The position numbers and the translations under genes are program-made. Below are positions 8,503-17,791 of a stretch of DNA of 64,000 bases, one piece after another. The stretch's first letter is position 1; every line of letters begins with the position of its first letter. The DNA is from JACDHG01 sp963815295. Its GTDB lineage: Bacteria > Actinomycetota > Actinomycetes > Propionibacteriales > Nocardioidaceae. The DNA lies in the NCBI GenBank assembly GCA_963815295.1, contig CAWFFZ010000013.1:62001-126000 (forward strand). Direction: 5' to 3'. The notes beneath the pieces were generated by a model that saw only the letters and a list, made by a program, of their open reading frames with translations, had not been told where the DNA came from and made no database searches.

Positions 8503-9825
8503 TCAGACGTTCATGAGGCCAAGCGGCTGGTAGTTCAACCGGGGGAATGCTCCCGCCACCGAACGCGCGAGTCGACGCTCGACGACCTCGGCCAAGACGT
8601 TGCGGTAGTCGGTGGTGACGGCGAGGTCTCCGTCGACGAGGCGATCGGGGCTGAGTCCGGGCCAGGTCCCGTAGTAACTGCCGCCCTTCACGCCTCCGCC
8701 GGCCAGCAGCATCATGTTGCCCCAGCCGTGGTCGAGGCCGCCGCTGCCGTTCTCGTCGGCACGGCGTCCGAACTCGCTGAACGTCGCGACGGTGACCCGG
8801 TCGCCCAGGTCGGACACGTCGGTGAGGAACGCCGCGAGCGCGGACGCGAAGCCGCCGAGCATCGACTGCATGTCCCCCCATTCGAGGGTGCCGAGGTTGG
8901 TGTGGTGGTCCCAGCTGCCGTAGTCGATCGCCACGATCTCGGTGCCGACGTCGGCACGGATGAGCTGTGCGGTGTTCGCCAGGGCTTCCCCGAGGTCGCG
9001 GCCGCGCCAGTCGGTGGGGTAGACCGCGCCGTTGCGGGGCACGTAGACCTGGCGTGCATGCGGCTCGAGCACTTCGACGGTGTCGAGGGCGGCCCTGGCG
9101 GCTGCGCCGAGGGCGCCATTCTCCGGGAGCCAGATGGTCTCCAGCTGGTTGCGTCGACGCGCCCGCCACGTGGCGTCGTCCCATTGTGGGTTGGCGCCGG
9201 CGAGGTAGAGCTCCTTGATGCTCTGGGTGGCGATGACTGGGGCTGGGCCGGTCATCGAGGTTGGCACGATCGTCGTACCGAACTGGACTGCTTCGGCCGG
9301 GAAGTCGTCGCCGTCGAGGCCGATGGCTCGGTTGATCCAGCCGCGACGTACGTCGGACCCGAGGTCGGCGTCCTCGATCTCCTCCATGGCAGAGAAGTGC
9401 GACCGGTTCGGCATCTCCATGCCGACTGCTTGAACCGCCGCCATCCGGCCGGAGTTCCAGAACGGCACGAGCGGCGCGAGCTTGGGATGCAGCCCGAACA
9501 TGCTGTCGCCGCACAGCAGGGCACCAGCGGGGACGGCGATTCCGGGTCGCAGCGCGCGGTATGCCGGATCCCCGTGCGGGACGACGACGCTCATTCCGTC
9601 CACCCCGCCACGCAGGCTGATGACGACGAGCACGTTGTTGCCCGAGGTCACCCCGAAGCTCGCCTGGCGGAAGACGCCGCCGAACATGGAGTGGGCGACA
9701 CCGAGTGAGGCGGCTCCCGCCATACCGGCGAGGACGCGGCGACGTGAGACTCCGGCGGTCCGCGCGAACTCTTCGCAACCGTTGTCGTGCAAATGCTCTG
9801 TGAGGGGAACGGTTGGCTCAGTCAT
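8503..9825 (-). CDS. DUF1501 family protein, Tat-exported
   Basis: 440 residues. The N-terminus carries a twin-arginine signal ('SRRRVLAGMAGAASLGVAHS'), so it should be exported folded. The body has the DUF1501 hallmarks: 'LVVISLRGGVDGMSVVVPHG', 'IVAIDYGSWDHHTNLG', 'TFSEFGRRADENGSGGLDHG' and 'NMMLLAGGGVKGG'. These belong to the alkaline-phosphatase/sulfatase-like superfamily; no reaction is established for the family. It overlaps the upstream DUF1800 gene by 4 bp. DUF1800-DUF1501 pairs recur in many phyla, so the two products probably act together outside the membrane. Confidence 0.9.
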   Translation of the reverse strand: MTEPTVPLTEHLHDNGCEEFARTAGVSRRRVLAGMAGAASLGVAHSMFGGVFRQASFGVTSGNNVLVVISLRGGVDGMSVVVPHGDPAYRALRPGIAVPAGALLCGDSMFGLHPKLAPLVPFWNSGRMAAVQAVGMEMPNRSHFSAMEEIEDADLGSDVRRGWINRAIGLDGDDFPAEAVQFGTTIVPTSMTGPAPVIATQSIKELYLAGANPQWDDATWRARRRNQLETIWLPENGALGAAARAALDTVEVLEPHARQVYVPRNGAVYPTDWRGRDLGEALANTAQLIRADVGTEIVAIDYGSWDHHTNLGTLEWGDMQSMLGGFASALAAFLTDVSDLGDRVTVATFSEFGRRADENGSGGLDHGWGNMMLLAGGGVKGGSYYGTWPGLSPDRLVDGDLAVTTDYRNVLAEVVERRLARSVAGAFPRLNYQPLGLMNV

Positions 9826-11309
9826 CGGCTCATGTGCTCAGGAGTGTCGAGGATCGCGGTCAGGAGGCGGGGCATCATCCAGCTCACGAGCTGATGCTCG
9901 GAGTCGACGACTTCCCCGACGCGACATCCGGTTGCCTGCAGTGCAGACGAGAGGATCCTCTGGGTCGATGGTCGCCCCAGCAGCACCCGGCACAAGTGAT
10001 CGACGAAGGAGTCGAACCGGATGCTGTCGGCGGGTAGCCATGCCCTGTTTGGCCGAAACTGAGCCGAGCCGTCGTCGCCGACCCAGCCGCCTGACATCGA
10101 GTAATGCATGTCGAGCGAGCCGAGGACGCGGCTGGCCGATGCCCACGCGGGGTTGCGCTGCGGCAGGCCGTCCGGGCGCGGCCACTGGAACGGATACTGG
10201 CCCTGGCACATCCACACCTGAGCACGCGCGAACTGGCCGCCCGACGCGGTGGGTTTGTTCGCCTTGACGCGAAGCACTCGTGCGGTCGCGATGAAGTCCT
10301 CGATGGGGTTGCGCACCTTGGCGTTCCTCGAGGCCGCGAACTCCGGATGGGCGACAAGCGTCTTGAGGGTGGCCGTGATGTCGGTGCCCGACTGACGGAA
10401 TGTCTGGGCGAGCGCGTTGACCAGCTCCGGTGAGGGATCGTCCGACACGAAACGCAGGGCCAGCTTGGTGGCGATCGTCCGCGCGGTCGACGGGTGGTGA
10501 GCGAGGTAGCGAAGGTAGGCGTCGGTAACGTCGCGGCCGTTGGCGCTTGCGTTCGGGTGGTTGAACCCGAGTACCTGGACAGGTCCCCTGGCATGCGTCG
10601 ATTCGTCGTAGTAGCCGTGCCAGTCCTCCCACACCGCGACGGTGTACCCGGTCAAGATGCGCGCGGAGTCCTTGACCATGGCTTCGGTGTAGCCCGAACC
10701 GCGGCCGACCGTGTGTAGCTCGAGCAGCTCGCGGCCCTGGTTCTCGTTCGGGTGGTCCTTCGTGGACTCGAAGTTGTTGAGGTAGAGACGCATCGAGGGG
10801 TGCAGGCTCGCCGCGACGAGCAGGTCGTCGAACTTGCGGAGGGCGTGCTTGCGCAGGACGGCGTCATACTGGCTGCGCCAGCACCAGGCCAGGTCGTGGA
10901 CCGCCGGGATGTGGAAGTGGTTCGACCAGAAGTCGGTCATCACCTCGTGCAGCTGTCGGGAGGACCGGGTACGTCGTACGAGGCTCCAGTTGGCCAGGTC
11001 TACGGCGTACTCCCAGGAGCCCTTCTGGTCCGCAAAGACCGTTTGCCACTTGCTGTTTGCGGACAGTGTCCGGTCCGGCCACCAGGTGTCGACCTCGAGG
11101 CCGCCGGGGTCGGGAATCGCGGTCGGCGTCAGCTGCTGGGTGAACCACTTGGTCGCGCCGCCGGCTGTGCGCAGCTGCGTGAATGTGGTGGGGGAGAAGC
11201 CCCAGGACATCCGGTTCATCAACTGTCGCTGGAAGGGAGTGGGGACTGCGGTGGCAGGGTAGGGGCGAATTGGCGGTGGAGCAAGGGGAGCCAGAACGCC
11301 AGTCGTCAT
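9822..11309 (-). CDS. DUF1800 family protein
   Basis: 495 residues. DUF1800 features are clear: 'LMNRMSWGFSPTTFTQLRTA' near the N-terminus, 'TDFWSNHFHIP', 'LYLNNFESTKDHPNENQGRE' followed by LLELHTVG, and 'FQWPRPDGLP' near the C-terminus. The function of the family is not known. I see no strong signal peptide. It is the first gene of the pair with DUF1501 (ATGA overlap), so co-export or complex formation with its Tat-exported partner is plausible. Confidence 0.9.
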   Translation of the reverse strand: MTTGVLAPLAPPPIRPYPATAVPTPFQRQLMNRMSWGFSPTTFTQLRTAGGATKWFTQQLTPTAIPDPGGLEVDTWWPDRTLSANSKWQTVFADQKGSWEYAVDLANWSLVRRTRSSRQLHEVMTDFWSNHFHIPAVHDLAWCWRSQYDAVLRKHALRKFDDLLVAASLHPSMRLYLNNFESTKDHPNENQGRELLELHTVGRGSGYTEAMVKDSARILTGYTVAVWEDWHGYYDESTHARGPVQVLGFNHPNASANGRDVTDAYLRYLAHHPSTARTIATKLALRFVSDDPSPELVNALAQTFRQSGTDITATLKTLVAHPEFAASRNAKVRNPIEDFIATARVLRVKANKPTASGGQFARAQVWMCQGQYPFQWPRPDGLPQRNPAWASASRVLGSLDMHYSMSGGWVGDDGSAQFRPNRAWLPADSIRFDSFVDHLCRVLLGRPSTQRILSSALQATGCRVGEVVDSEHQLVSWMMPRLLTAILDTPEHMSR

Positions 11310-11426
11310 GTCACTGATAGTGACGGATCAACCACGCTGTGTATGCAACTTGCCAGAAGTCGCAACTCGTCCAGCAGACCAGAAGCCGCCTACCGGGTCA
11401 GATCGGGCGAGCTTTCGCCCGACGGG

Positions 11427-11855
11427 CTACTCGGGGCGGCGCTGCGAGTCGGGAGGGACCGAACCCGCGCGGTCGGTCGCGGAGTGGGTGGGCTCCTCGG
11501 CATCGGTTGCGGTTTCGGTCTCCGGGTCCAGGCGGTCCGCTTCCGTCCGCTGCTCGTCGAGGTCGGCGCGCGCCTGCGTCGTACGTTCGTGCTGCTGGTC
11601 GGCGAGGGACCCCAGGCGCTCGGCCTCGGCGGCCTTGGCGTCGGCCTCGGCTCGTGCCGCCTCCGCGAGAGCCGTCACCTCATGAGCCTTCGCGTCTTGC
11701 TGGTCGACTACCGCGGTGCGTTCGGCGACGTGCTCGCGCAGCTGGCCGGCCTTGGCTTGCCTGGCTCTCGTCGCCCGGCGCGAGGCGAACAGGAAAATAG
11801 CGGCGATGACGACGATCAAGGCGGCGATGAGGATGATCCAGCCCACGGTGTCCAT
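11427..11855 (-). CDS. Single-pass membrane protein with long coiled coil
   Basis: 142 residues from ATG 11855, which has GAAGGGAA upstream; the longer in-frame reading is rejected because its N-terminus is not protein-like. One transmembrane helix lies at about 5-26 ('IILIAALIVVIAAIFLFASR'), followed by a charged Ala/Glu/Arg-rich helix to about residue 110 and an acidic, disordered tail. It looks like a small envelope scaffold; I know no named family. It lies 100 bp downstream of the VC0807-like gene. Confidence 0.65.
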   Translation of the reverse strand: MDTVGWIILIAALIVVIAAIFLFASRRATRARQAKAGQLREHVAERTAVVDQQDAKAHEVTALAEAARAEADAKAAEAERLGSLADQQHERTTQARADLDEQRTEADRLDPETETATDAEEPTHSATDRAGSVPPDSQRRPE

Positions 11856-11955
11856 AGGAAGTTCCCTTCGATGGCTTTGCCCACGGTTGTCCGAGGTCGC
11901 GTCAGTGTAGAGGCGCGAGGGCCCTCCTGCAGATGTGGTATCGGACGGATGCCGG

Positions 11956-12660
11956 TCAAGCGGGCGTGAGGAGCCCTTCCTTGCGGGCGACGAAGAACGA
12001 AGCCGCAACGGTGGTGGCGATGGCCAGCAGGTTGATGGAAACCATGGACACGCTCTTGAACAACACGAACGTCTCGAGGGACTGCGACTCGAGCAGCCAC
12101 AACGTCAGAGTCGCTTTGCCGAGGGCCAGCAGTGCCCACATCAGGGTCAGATGCCAGAACAGCCGTTGGATGCGGGGGCGCTTGGCGATGTCTTTGTCCA
12201 TGGGGTAGAAGTCGCCGGCCAGACGCGCGACGACGGGCCGCGCTGTGGCCAGCGACACGAAGAAGACCGTTGCCAGGAACGCATCCGTCAGGATCGGCTG
12301 GAGGAAGTACAACGTGGTGTCGCCGCTGCTGAGCGCAACAAAGGTCCGGATGGTCATCACCGTGACCGTCAGGATCAACAAGCCCGAAGCTCGGCGCTTG
12401 GTCGCCATTCGCCAGCCGATCGCGCTGTATGACCAGGCGAGCGCGGCAATCAACGCCGCCCACACGTTGATCGCGACCAAGGTGACGTAGAACAAGACTG
12501 CCGGTATGACGCAGGCCACCAAGAGGCTCAGCGCGAGGTGGATGATGATGGCCTTGAGCCGGGGGCGCGGGGATCCGTCCGGGCACAGCGCGTGATTGGC
12601 TGTGGCCGGCTGACGTGTCGCCGCGTCAGCGGGAGCGTCGAGGACGTGGGTGCTGGACAT
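11956..12660 (-). CDS. VC0807-like integral membrane protein
   Basis: 234 residues with about six hydrophobic helices. 'ALIAALAWSYSAIGWRMATK' followed by RRASGLLIL, and 'FYPMDKDIAKRPRIQRLFWH', match the VC0807/intracellular-septation-A-like family, whose biochemical role is not established. A hydrophilic N-terminus of about 35 residues precedes helix 1. The start ATG has no clear Shine-Dalgarno. The coiled-coil gene follows on the same strand. Confidence 0.7.
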   Translation of the reverse strand: MSSTHVLDAPADAATRQPATANHALCPDGSPRPRLKAIIIHLALSLLVACVIPAVLFYVTLVAINVWAALIAALAWSYSAIGWRMATKRRASGLLILTVTVMTIRTFVALSSGDTTLYFLQPILTDAFLATVFFVSLATARPVVARLAGDFYPMDKDIAKRPRIQRLFWHLTLMWALLALGKATLTLWLLESQSLETFVLFKSVSMVSINLLAIATTVAASFFVARKEGLLTPA

Positions 12661-12822
12661 CGAAAGGGAACCTGTTCCGCGGCCGCGGGGACTGGGCCGG
12701 CGTGCGCTTTTTGTACCGAGATGGGCTGGGCGAGACTCTGCGGTGGGGTGATTCCGCAGTAGTGCGAGCCTACGCCGTTCACCTGAGTCCCGGATGAGAA
12801 CGGAGAGTCATGCGGCAATTGC

Positions 12823-12841
12823 CCTGAGTAATCATCTCAGG
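12823..12841 (-). terminator. Weak hairpin after the 751-residue membrane protein gene
   Basis: CCTGAG (12823-12828) pairs with CTCAGG (12836-12841) around a 7-nt loop, 13 nt past the stop of the minus-strand gene. There is no U-tract and the stem is short, so termination is only possible, not clear. Confidence 0.3.
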
Positions 12842-12854
12842 ATTTGGACGCTCG

Positions 12855-15110
12855 TCAGTCCTTCACTTCGAAGACCACGTACTGGGGGTTCTCGTAGGCG
12901 TGGTCCAAGATCTCGTCCAATTGCTTCAGCCCGTCGATGTCGGCGGGGTAGGCCTTGGCAACGAAAAGCCACGACACGTCATACGTCTCGACGAGGCGTC
13001 CGACAGTTTCGGGTGATGGATCGGTGAACGCCGCGTCATTGATCTCGAGCCGCTTGCGGTCGGGGATCGGGACATATGCGTTACGCGTGCCCGCTTCCGC
13101 GTCGTCGTTGGTGGCGGCGGTGTAACCCCAGCCCTCTACGACGATCCTGCGCTCGGTGAACGCCGCGATCCAGAAGTTGCGGTTGTCGCACCGTCCGGCG
13201 CCCGGCATCGCGCAATGCACGTTGGTGGCAACGATGTCGCCGGGTGAGGAGTTGCGGTCGATGTATCGCGCGGCCGCGACACCACCGTCCGGGAACAGCG
13301 GGATGTGGCGACCCTTGAACACCTTGACCGGCTCGGTCAGCGCCTCGTGTCCAGTCGCGGCGACGTTGACCATGCCCATCCCGAGCAGGACGGTGACGAG
13401 TACGACGACGAAGCTCGAGCTGCGACCCTTTAGAGACCGCCGCATGACGAGCCACACCACCAGGAACACCCCGACGACAGCCAGCGGCGCGATCACCGTC
13501 AGCAGGAGGGAACCCACGGTGGCTCCGATCCGGTCGCTGCGTGCCTCGACGATGCTCGAGACGGCGAACGCACCGAGCCCGGCCGCGACGGCGACTCCGC
13601 CGAGTGCGAGGGCACGTCGCGCAGTCAGCGGCCTCGGCAGCAAGATGGCAAGGCCCCACGCTGAGATCAAGACGACCAGCTCAGCGACGGTTCGTGAGAA
13701 CCACAGCTGACTTAGGCCGGTCCTGAAGAGGAGGAACGGCACGGCGATCCCGGTGGGTATGACGATCAGCATCCAGATCGCTCGGGGGTCGCGCCACCTC
13801 TTCCCCTTGAGCAGACCTACCACCCCAACGCCGTACAACAGCCAACTGACAAGCAGGGCGAGGCTCATCACGGCAATGCTCGTTGTCGTGACGTGGATGC
13901 CCTCGCCCCTCACTGCCGACTCCGCGGTCTGGAATGGGTCCAGGACCATTCCGCCGGTCTGGCCGCCGAGGAGAATGAACTGGGCGAAGAGCGTGACCGC
14001 TATCAGGAGTGCTACGAGGGCGCTGACGACCCGGTCGATCCGCCGATGGATAAGCAGCTGAATCACCCAGAGGCCGATGGCTCCGCAGACGAAGATCGGC
14101 ATGTACGTCGCCTTGGCCCCTGACAGTGCCAAGAGCGCAAGGGTGAGCGCCACCCACATGTACCGATTGGCCTTCGCATTTGGTCGCAACACCTCGAGGA
14201 GCAGCATGAGCGCGGGCATCGACATCATCACGCCGTACGAATGCGACGGGCTGGAGACGAAGCGGCTCGAGAGGTAGGGCTCGAAGAAGATGTCGGCTTC
14301 GAAGTCGATCCCGTTGAGGTGGTAGGCACCCGCGACCAGCAAGGCCGGCGCGATGAACGCCGCGAGTGGGCGGCCGGTGAGCCGCAACGCGACCGCGGCC
14401 AGGCCGACCACGCCCAATACCAGGCTGACGGTGGGAATCATGACGCGGAGCATCATCACGGACTCGAGGCCGGTGAGTGCGTTCGACGCTGCGATCTGAG
14501 CGTGCACGAACCAGTGGTAGTCGAGAGGGGTGTTCAGCAAGAACGGGATCTCTGGCGGGAAACGGTTGGAGACCTCAGCGATCAACGCCTGATGGAACGT
14601 TTCGTCGATGGCGCGCGGCTCGTTGGCTGGCAATGACAGCGGGCGCTCCGGGAACGCGTTACGTCCCAGCCAGGCAACCCCGTACAGGACTATCACGGTC
14701 AACGCCCACGACACTCGAACGTCGAGTCGGCCGGTCGGCAAAGTCCAGACCCGGCGCCCGAACGGCGTCGCCACCGCGATGACCACCGCGAGCAGGGGGA
14801 GGGCAAGCGACAGATACTGCGTCCCGAAAGCTACACCGAGCAGGAAGAACGGGAGCTGGAGGCCGAACCCGAAGATGGTGCCGAGGCTGAGGTCCTCGAA
14901 CCAGGTAGGCGCCCGCTCGTCGTCGACGTGCAGGTTGGCCATCATCAGGCGCCACGCGATCACGCCCGGTAGGGCTACCGCGCCGACGAGGTACAGGCCG
15001 TATCGAACCAGGCTGTCGACAGGTACGTCGGTGTTCAGCAGGACCGCGATGATTCCGATCATCGCCACGAAGACGGCAGGCCAGGAAGATGTCAGGGCAC
15101 GACGTGGCAT
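12855..15110 (-). CDS. Large polytopic membrane protein, GT-C-like, unknown substrate
   Basis: 751 residues. The first ~580 hold roughly 14-16 transmembrane helices. A long extracellular loop after the early helices contains 'EPRAIDETFHQALIAEVSNR' and 'LDYHWFVHAQ', with acidic and His residues placed much as in the catalytic loop of GT-C glycosyltransferases. The soluble C-terminal domain (about 600-751) includes 'GGVAAARYIDRNSSPGDIVA' and 'RRIVVEGWGY', which recur in actinobacterial cell-envelope membrane proteins of the GT-C/DUF2298-like type. I infer an envelope glycosyltransferase or relative, moderate on architecture and low on reaction. It stands alone. Confidence 0.6.
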   Translation of the reverse strand: MPRRALTSSWPAVFVAMIGIIAVLLNTDVPVDSLVRYGLYLVGAVALPGVIAWRLMMANLHVDDERAPTWFEDLSLGTIFGFGLQLPFFLLGVAFGTQYLSLALPLLAVVIAVATPFGRRVWTLPTGRLDVRVSWALTVIVLYGVAWLGRNAFPERPLSLPANEPRAIDETFHQALIAEVSNRFPPEIPFLLNTPLDYHWFVHAQIAASNALTGLESVMMLRVMIPTVSLVLGVVGLAAVALRLTGRPLAAFIAPALLVAGAYHLNGIDFEADIFFEPYLSSRFVSSPSHSYGVMMSMPALMLLLEVLRPNAKANRYMWVALTLALLALSGAKATYMPIFVCGAIGLWVIQLLIHRRIDRVVSALVALLIAVTLFAQFILLGGQTGGMVLDPFQTAESAVRGEGIHVTTTSIAVMSLALLVSWLLYGVGVVGLLKGKRWRDPRAIWMLIVIPTGIAVPFLLFRTGLSQLWFSRTVAELVVLISAWGLAILLPRPLTARRALALGGVAVAAGLGAFAVSSIVEARSDRIGATVGSLLLTVIAPLAVVGVFLVVWLVMRRSLKGRSSSFVVVLVTVLLGMGMVNVAATGHEALTEPVKVFKGRHIPLFPDGGVAAARYIDRNSSPGDIVATNVHCAMPGAGRCDNRNFWIAAFTERRIVVEGWGYTAATNDDAEAGTRNAYVPIPDRKRLEINDAAFTDPSPETVGRLVETYDVSWLFVAKAYPADIDGLKQLDEILDHAYENPQYVVFEVKD

Positions 15111-15178
15111 GGGCGCACCCTACCTGCGGGCTTCCGTTGGGACCGCCTGGTACGCGCCGGGTGACCCATTCGTGTCAA

Positions 15179-15439
15179 CTAGACAAGTGATTCCCCATCT
15201 GAGTCACCGGGTGGGTCGGACTCGATCGGCCACTTGAGCTGGAGCTCGATCTCCTCCTCGTCGTCGCCGCGCTCATGCTCGATGGAGAACTGAGCCCGCT
15301 CGGGAACCCGGACTCGTTCACCCGCGATCTGAATCCTGAACGGCTTGTCCTCTTCCAGAGCGTCTGCGAGACGACGCAGTTTGGCCACCACCTCGCCCGT
15401 CGAGTAGAAGCGCTCCACGTCTCGATGACCCTTTGCCAT
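15179..15439 (-). CDS. amphi-Trp domain protein
   Basis: 86 residues from ATG 15439, with GAAGGGA 9 nt upstream. 'FYSTGEVVAKLRRLADALEE' and the final 'EIELQLKWPI' are the two ends of the amphi-Trp domain, a small domain of unknown function named for its amphipathic C-terminal strand with Trp. The acidic stretch DDEEEIE precedes it. The promoter region is shared with the divergent 15558 gene and contains one TCACCC-N5-GGGTGA palindrome. Confidence 0.75.
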   Translation of the reverse strand: MAKGHRDVERFYSTGEVVAKLRRLADALEEDKPFRIQIAGERVRVPERAQFSIEHERGDDEEEIELQLKWPIESDPPGDSDGESLV

Positions 15440-15506
15440 GGCGATACGTCCCTTCGGTTGCAGACCCCGCGCAGGTTCAGCCTCGCCATGCCGCCTTGGC
15501 CATGCC

Positions 15507-15523
15507 TCACCCTTGGTGGGTGA
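15507..15523. promoter_or_regulatory. Island palindrome copy 1
   Basis: Exact TCACCC-ttggt-GGGTGA, extended to CTCACCC/GGGTGAG. It is 67 bp from the amphi-Trp start and 34 bp from the divergent 15558 start. On the plus side AATAGT (15544-15549) lies 20 bp further, a -10-like hexamer that would give a nearly leaderless mRNA. Confidence 0.8.
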
Positions 15524-15557
15524 GCCGTCGTCGACGACAGATGAATAGTGTCGGCCC

Positions 15558-15803
15558 ATGGCGAACCCTCGCGATGCCCGTGGTGACAAGACCGAATCTG
15601 CAGATGAGGTCCAGCAGTTGCGCGACCGGGTCAAAGAGCTCGAGAAGCAGTTGAGAGTTCGGGACGTGACCGTGGTCGATTCGGGGATCCAGCACGCCGC
15701 CGGTGGTCGGCCGATTCTGCTCACTGCGGCTCTCACAGCCAACGCATTGATGGTTTACCCAGCATTCCTCACCATCCGCCGGTGGTACCGGTGGTGGACG
15801 TAG
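15558..15803 (+). CDS. Small coiled-coil membrane protein
   Basis: 81 residues: a charged N-terminus, a predicted coiled coil ('EVQQLRDRVKELEKQLRVRD') and a hydrophobic segment near the C-terminus ('PILLTAALTANALMVYPAFL') ending in WYRWW. No family recognised. There is no Shine-Dalgarno; with the proposed -10 at 15544 the transcript could be leaderless or nearly so. It is divergent from amphi-Trp over palindrome copy 1. Confidence 0.6.
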   Translation: MANPRDARGDKTESADEVQQLRDRVKELEKQLRVRDVTVVDSGIQHAAGGRPILLTAALTANALMVYPAFLTIRRWYRWWT

Positions 15804-15836
15804 CCAGAGAGACACAGGGCCAGTCTCGGCATGACG

Positions 15837-15853
15837 TCACCCATAACGGGTGA
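15837..15853. promoter_or_regulatory. Island palindrome copy 2
   Basis: Exact TCACCC-ataac-GGGTGA, 56 bp upstream of the HdeD-like start. CATGCT (15876-15881), 22 bp downstream, is a plausible -10 element. Confidence 0.8.
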
Positions 15854-15909
15854 GCGCAAGTCCATGGGAATTCGCCATGCTCGGTGTCCAGCGACCGGAG
15901 GGACCGCCC

Positions 15910-16467
15910 ATGTCAGAGATCGTCGTTCAGAGAAGCCACGGCTCCCGGGAGGTCATTCTTGGCGCCGTCCTGGCCGTCGTGGGGTTGGTGATCCTTGGCA
16001 ATGCTGCGATCGCGACCAAGGTCTCCGTCGTGTTTCTTGGTTGGATGCTGGTCTTAGCCGGCCTCATCGGTTTGGTGGCAGCACTGGCCAACTTGCGCAC
16101 GGGCGGCTTCTGGTCTTCGGCGATTGCCGGAGGGTTCTTTCTCGCCGTGGGCCTGATGTTCTTGAGGAACACAGAGGCGGCCGCGGCGACCTTGACGCTG
16201 ATCGCCGGGGCGCTGTTCCTCACGACCGGACTGGTTCGGCTGATGGCGGCGATCGGCGATGGTGAGTACCGCTGGCCGCTGCTTTTCAGTGGTGCCGGGG
16301 CGACCATCCTGGGCGTCATCGTGCTCTTCAACGTCTTCGACGCCTCCTACACCTTGCTTGGTGTCATTCTTGGCATCCAGACATTGGTCGAAGGAATCGC
16401 CATCATGCTGTTCGGAAGAATGACGGCAACAAAGGCGCAAACTGACGGGCCGTTGCCAGCCACCTAG
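15910..16467 (+). CDS. HdeD family membrane protein (DUF308)
   Basis: 185 residues from ATG 15910, preceded by CCGGAGGGA; an earlier in-frame start is less likely. Six hydrophobic helices in tandem pairs with glycine-rich turns ('LGWMLVLAGLIGLVAALANL', 'FLAVGLMFLRN') match the HdeD/DUF308 family, small membrane proteins linked to acid and general stress in enteric bacteria; the molecular role is not defined. Palindrome copy 2 precedes it. Confidence 0.85.
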   Translation: MSEIVVQRSHGSREVILGAVLAVVGLVILGNAAIATKVSVVFLGWMLVLAGLIGLVAALANLRTGGFWSSAIAGGFFLAVGLMFLRNTEAAAATLTLIAGALFLTTGLVRLMAAIGDGEYRWPLLFSGAGATILGVIVLFNVFDASYTLLGVILGIQTLVEGIAIMLFGRMTATKAQTDGPLPAT

Positions 16468-16494
16468 TCGCTGTAAACCGGCCGTCAGCGCCTT

Positions 16495-17760
16495 TCATTC
16501 GCTCGCTTGAGCATCCAACCTCGGCGGGTCCCGTGAGTCGGCCGAGGACACGCGCGCGGCGCCGACCAGAATCTGCACGGCTATGAGGAGCACGACCACG
16601 AGGACCAGGGCCCAGAACAGCCGCTCCTCCGAGACCTGGTTGCCCCACAGCAAGACGACAGCTCCGAGCACGGCGATGACTACGCGCAGCCAGCGAGCGT
16701 TGAGCTCGACCCAGCGGCCGGGACCTGCCACTGGACTGTCCGCCAAGGCGACACCTATCGTCTCCAGGCCTCCGCTAATGGATCTTCGGGTGGCGGTTGC
16801 GAAGGCGGTGCGCCCGACGAACCAGCCCGCGACCACCAAGATCAAACCGAGCCAGAGGAGCACGCGCTGACCGCGCATAAGGAAGGCCAAAAGCGTGTCG
16901 TAGACGACGGTGCTGGCCTGGGCGAACTCCGTGTCGGCGAGTCCATCGATGAACAGCTGGCGGCCGACCGAGAGCGCGAACGCGACGAGCAGTGAGTTCG
17001 CTGCCAGCACTGCACCGATGATGATCGTCATTCTCGCTCGGCGCCGCGAAAGCACGACAGCCGCGAGATACAGCCCGGCGACGATCACGAGCAGCCACTT
17101 AGCCACCGGGTTCACGACGGCATAGGTGGTGCGAGCCTGCTCCAGCTGGGGCGCCTCGAACAGCACGATCTGTCGGTCCTGGTCGGGGACGGGCAGATTT
17201 TCGATGATGGTGAGCCCTCGATCGACGAGGCGTTGCTTGACCTCGTCGATGACCTCCGACACGTCAAGTACGACTTGGTCGCCCTGCAGCGACACTGCCC
17301 CGGTGACCTCTCCCTTGAGGACACGGACCAGGCCTTGCTGCAGTCTCGTGTTCGCTGCGACCCAGAAGTCAGCAAAGGCGTCCGACGCGAGGAACTCCTG
17401 GACTTGGGACTCGATCAGCCCATTGATCGCACCGGCAAGAGGTCCGACCAAGGCTTCCAGACGCGGTCGCTCGGTGATGACACCGGCAAACGCCTCATTG
17501 AGGATCGCCTCGACGTCGACCAGCTGCTCGAGAGAATCGGTGACCTTGGTCGCGACCGCGGTCTGTACTTCCGCGGAATCCACGAGCGGACCGACAGTGT
17601 CCACGTAGCGCGTGGTGTCGTTCAGGGTGCGCTGCCCCCAGTACGCAAGAGCCGCGGGCGTCGTCAGCAGCCCGGCGAGCACGATGCAGAGGGCGGCCGC
17701 GATCGATCTCCCACGAGAGGGACCCATCGGCGGGACCTGCGCGGGCGGTGACTGGGCCAT
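16495..17760 (-). CDS. Actinobacterial membrane protein with large extracytoplasmic domain
   Basis: 421 residues. A short proline-rich cytoplasmic tail precedes helix 1 (about 21-43); a ~170-residue extracytoplasmic region follows, containing 'YVDTVGPLVDSAEVQTAVAT' and 'IVLFEAPQLEQART', then about five more helices in the C-terminal half. This arrangement is common in actinobacterial hypothetical proteins and I know no assigned function. GAGGAGACC precedes the ATG. It is convergent with the HdeD gene and has no palindrome in its own promoter. Confidence 0.65.
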   Translation of the reverse strand: MAQSPPAQVPPMGPSRGRSIAAALCIVLAGLLTTPAALAYWGQRTLNDTTRYVDTVGPLVDSAEVQTAVATKVTDSLEQLVDVEAILNEAFAGVITERPRLEALVGPLAGAINGLIESQVQEFLASDAFADFWVAANTRLQQGLVRVLKGEVTGAVSLQGDQVVLDVSEVIDEVKQRLVDRGLTIIENLPVPDQDRQIVLFEAPQLEQARTTYAVVNPVAKWLLVIVAGLYLAAVVLSRRRARMTIIIGAVLAANSLLVAFALSVGRQLFIDGLADTEFAQASTVVYDTLLAFLMRGQRVLLWLGLILVVAGWFVGRTAFATATRRSISGGLETIGVALADSPVAGPGRWVELNARWLRVVIAVLGAVVLLWGNQVSEERLFWALVLVVVLLIAVQILVGAARVSSADSRDPPRLDAQASE

Positions 17761-17791
17761 AGGTCTCCTCGTCGTGGCCGTGACTCTTGCG

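Noticed and set aside
10752..11969. 405-residue open reading frame on the plus strand
   Set aside because: It is antisense to the DUF1800 gene and has the composition of a shadow frame in GC-rich DNA; several others of this kind (3621-5000, 21264-22134, 60342-61520, 61569-63050) were dismissed for the same reason.
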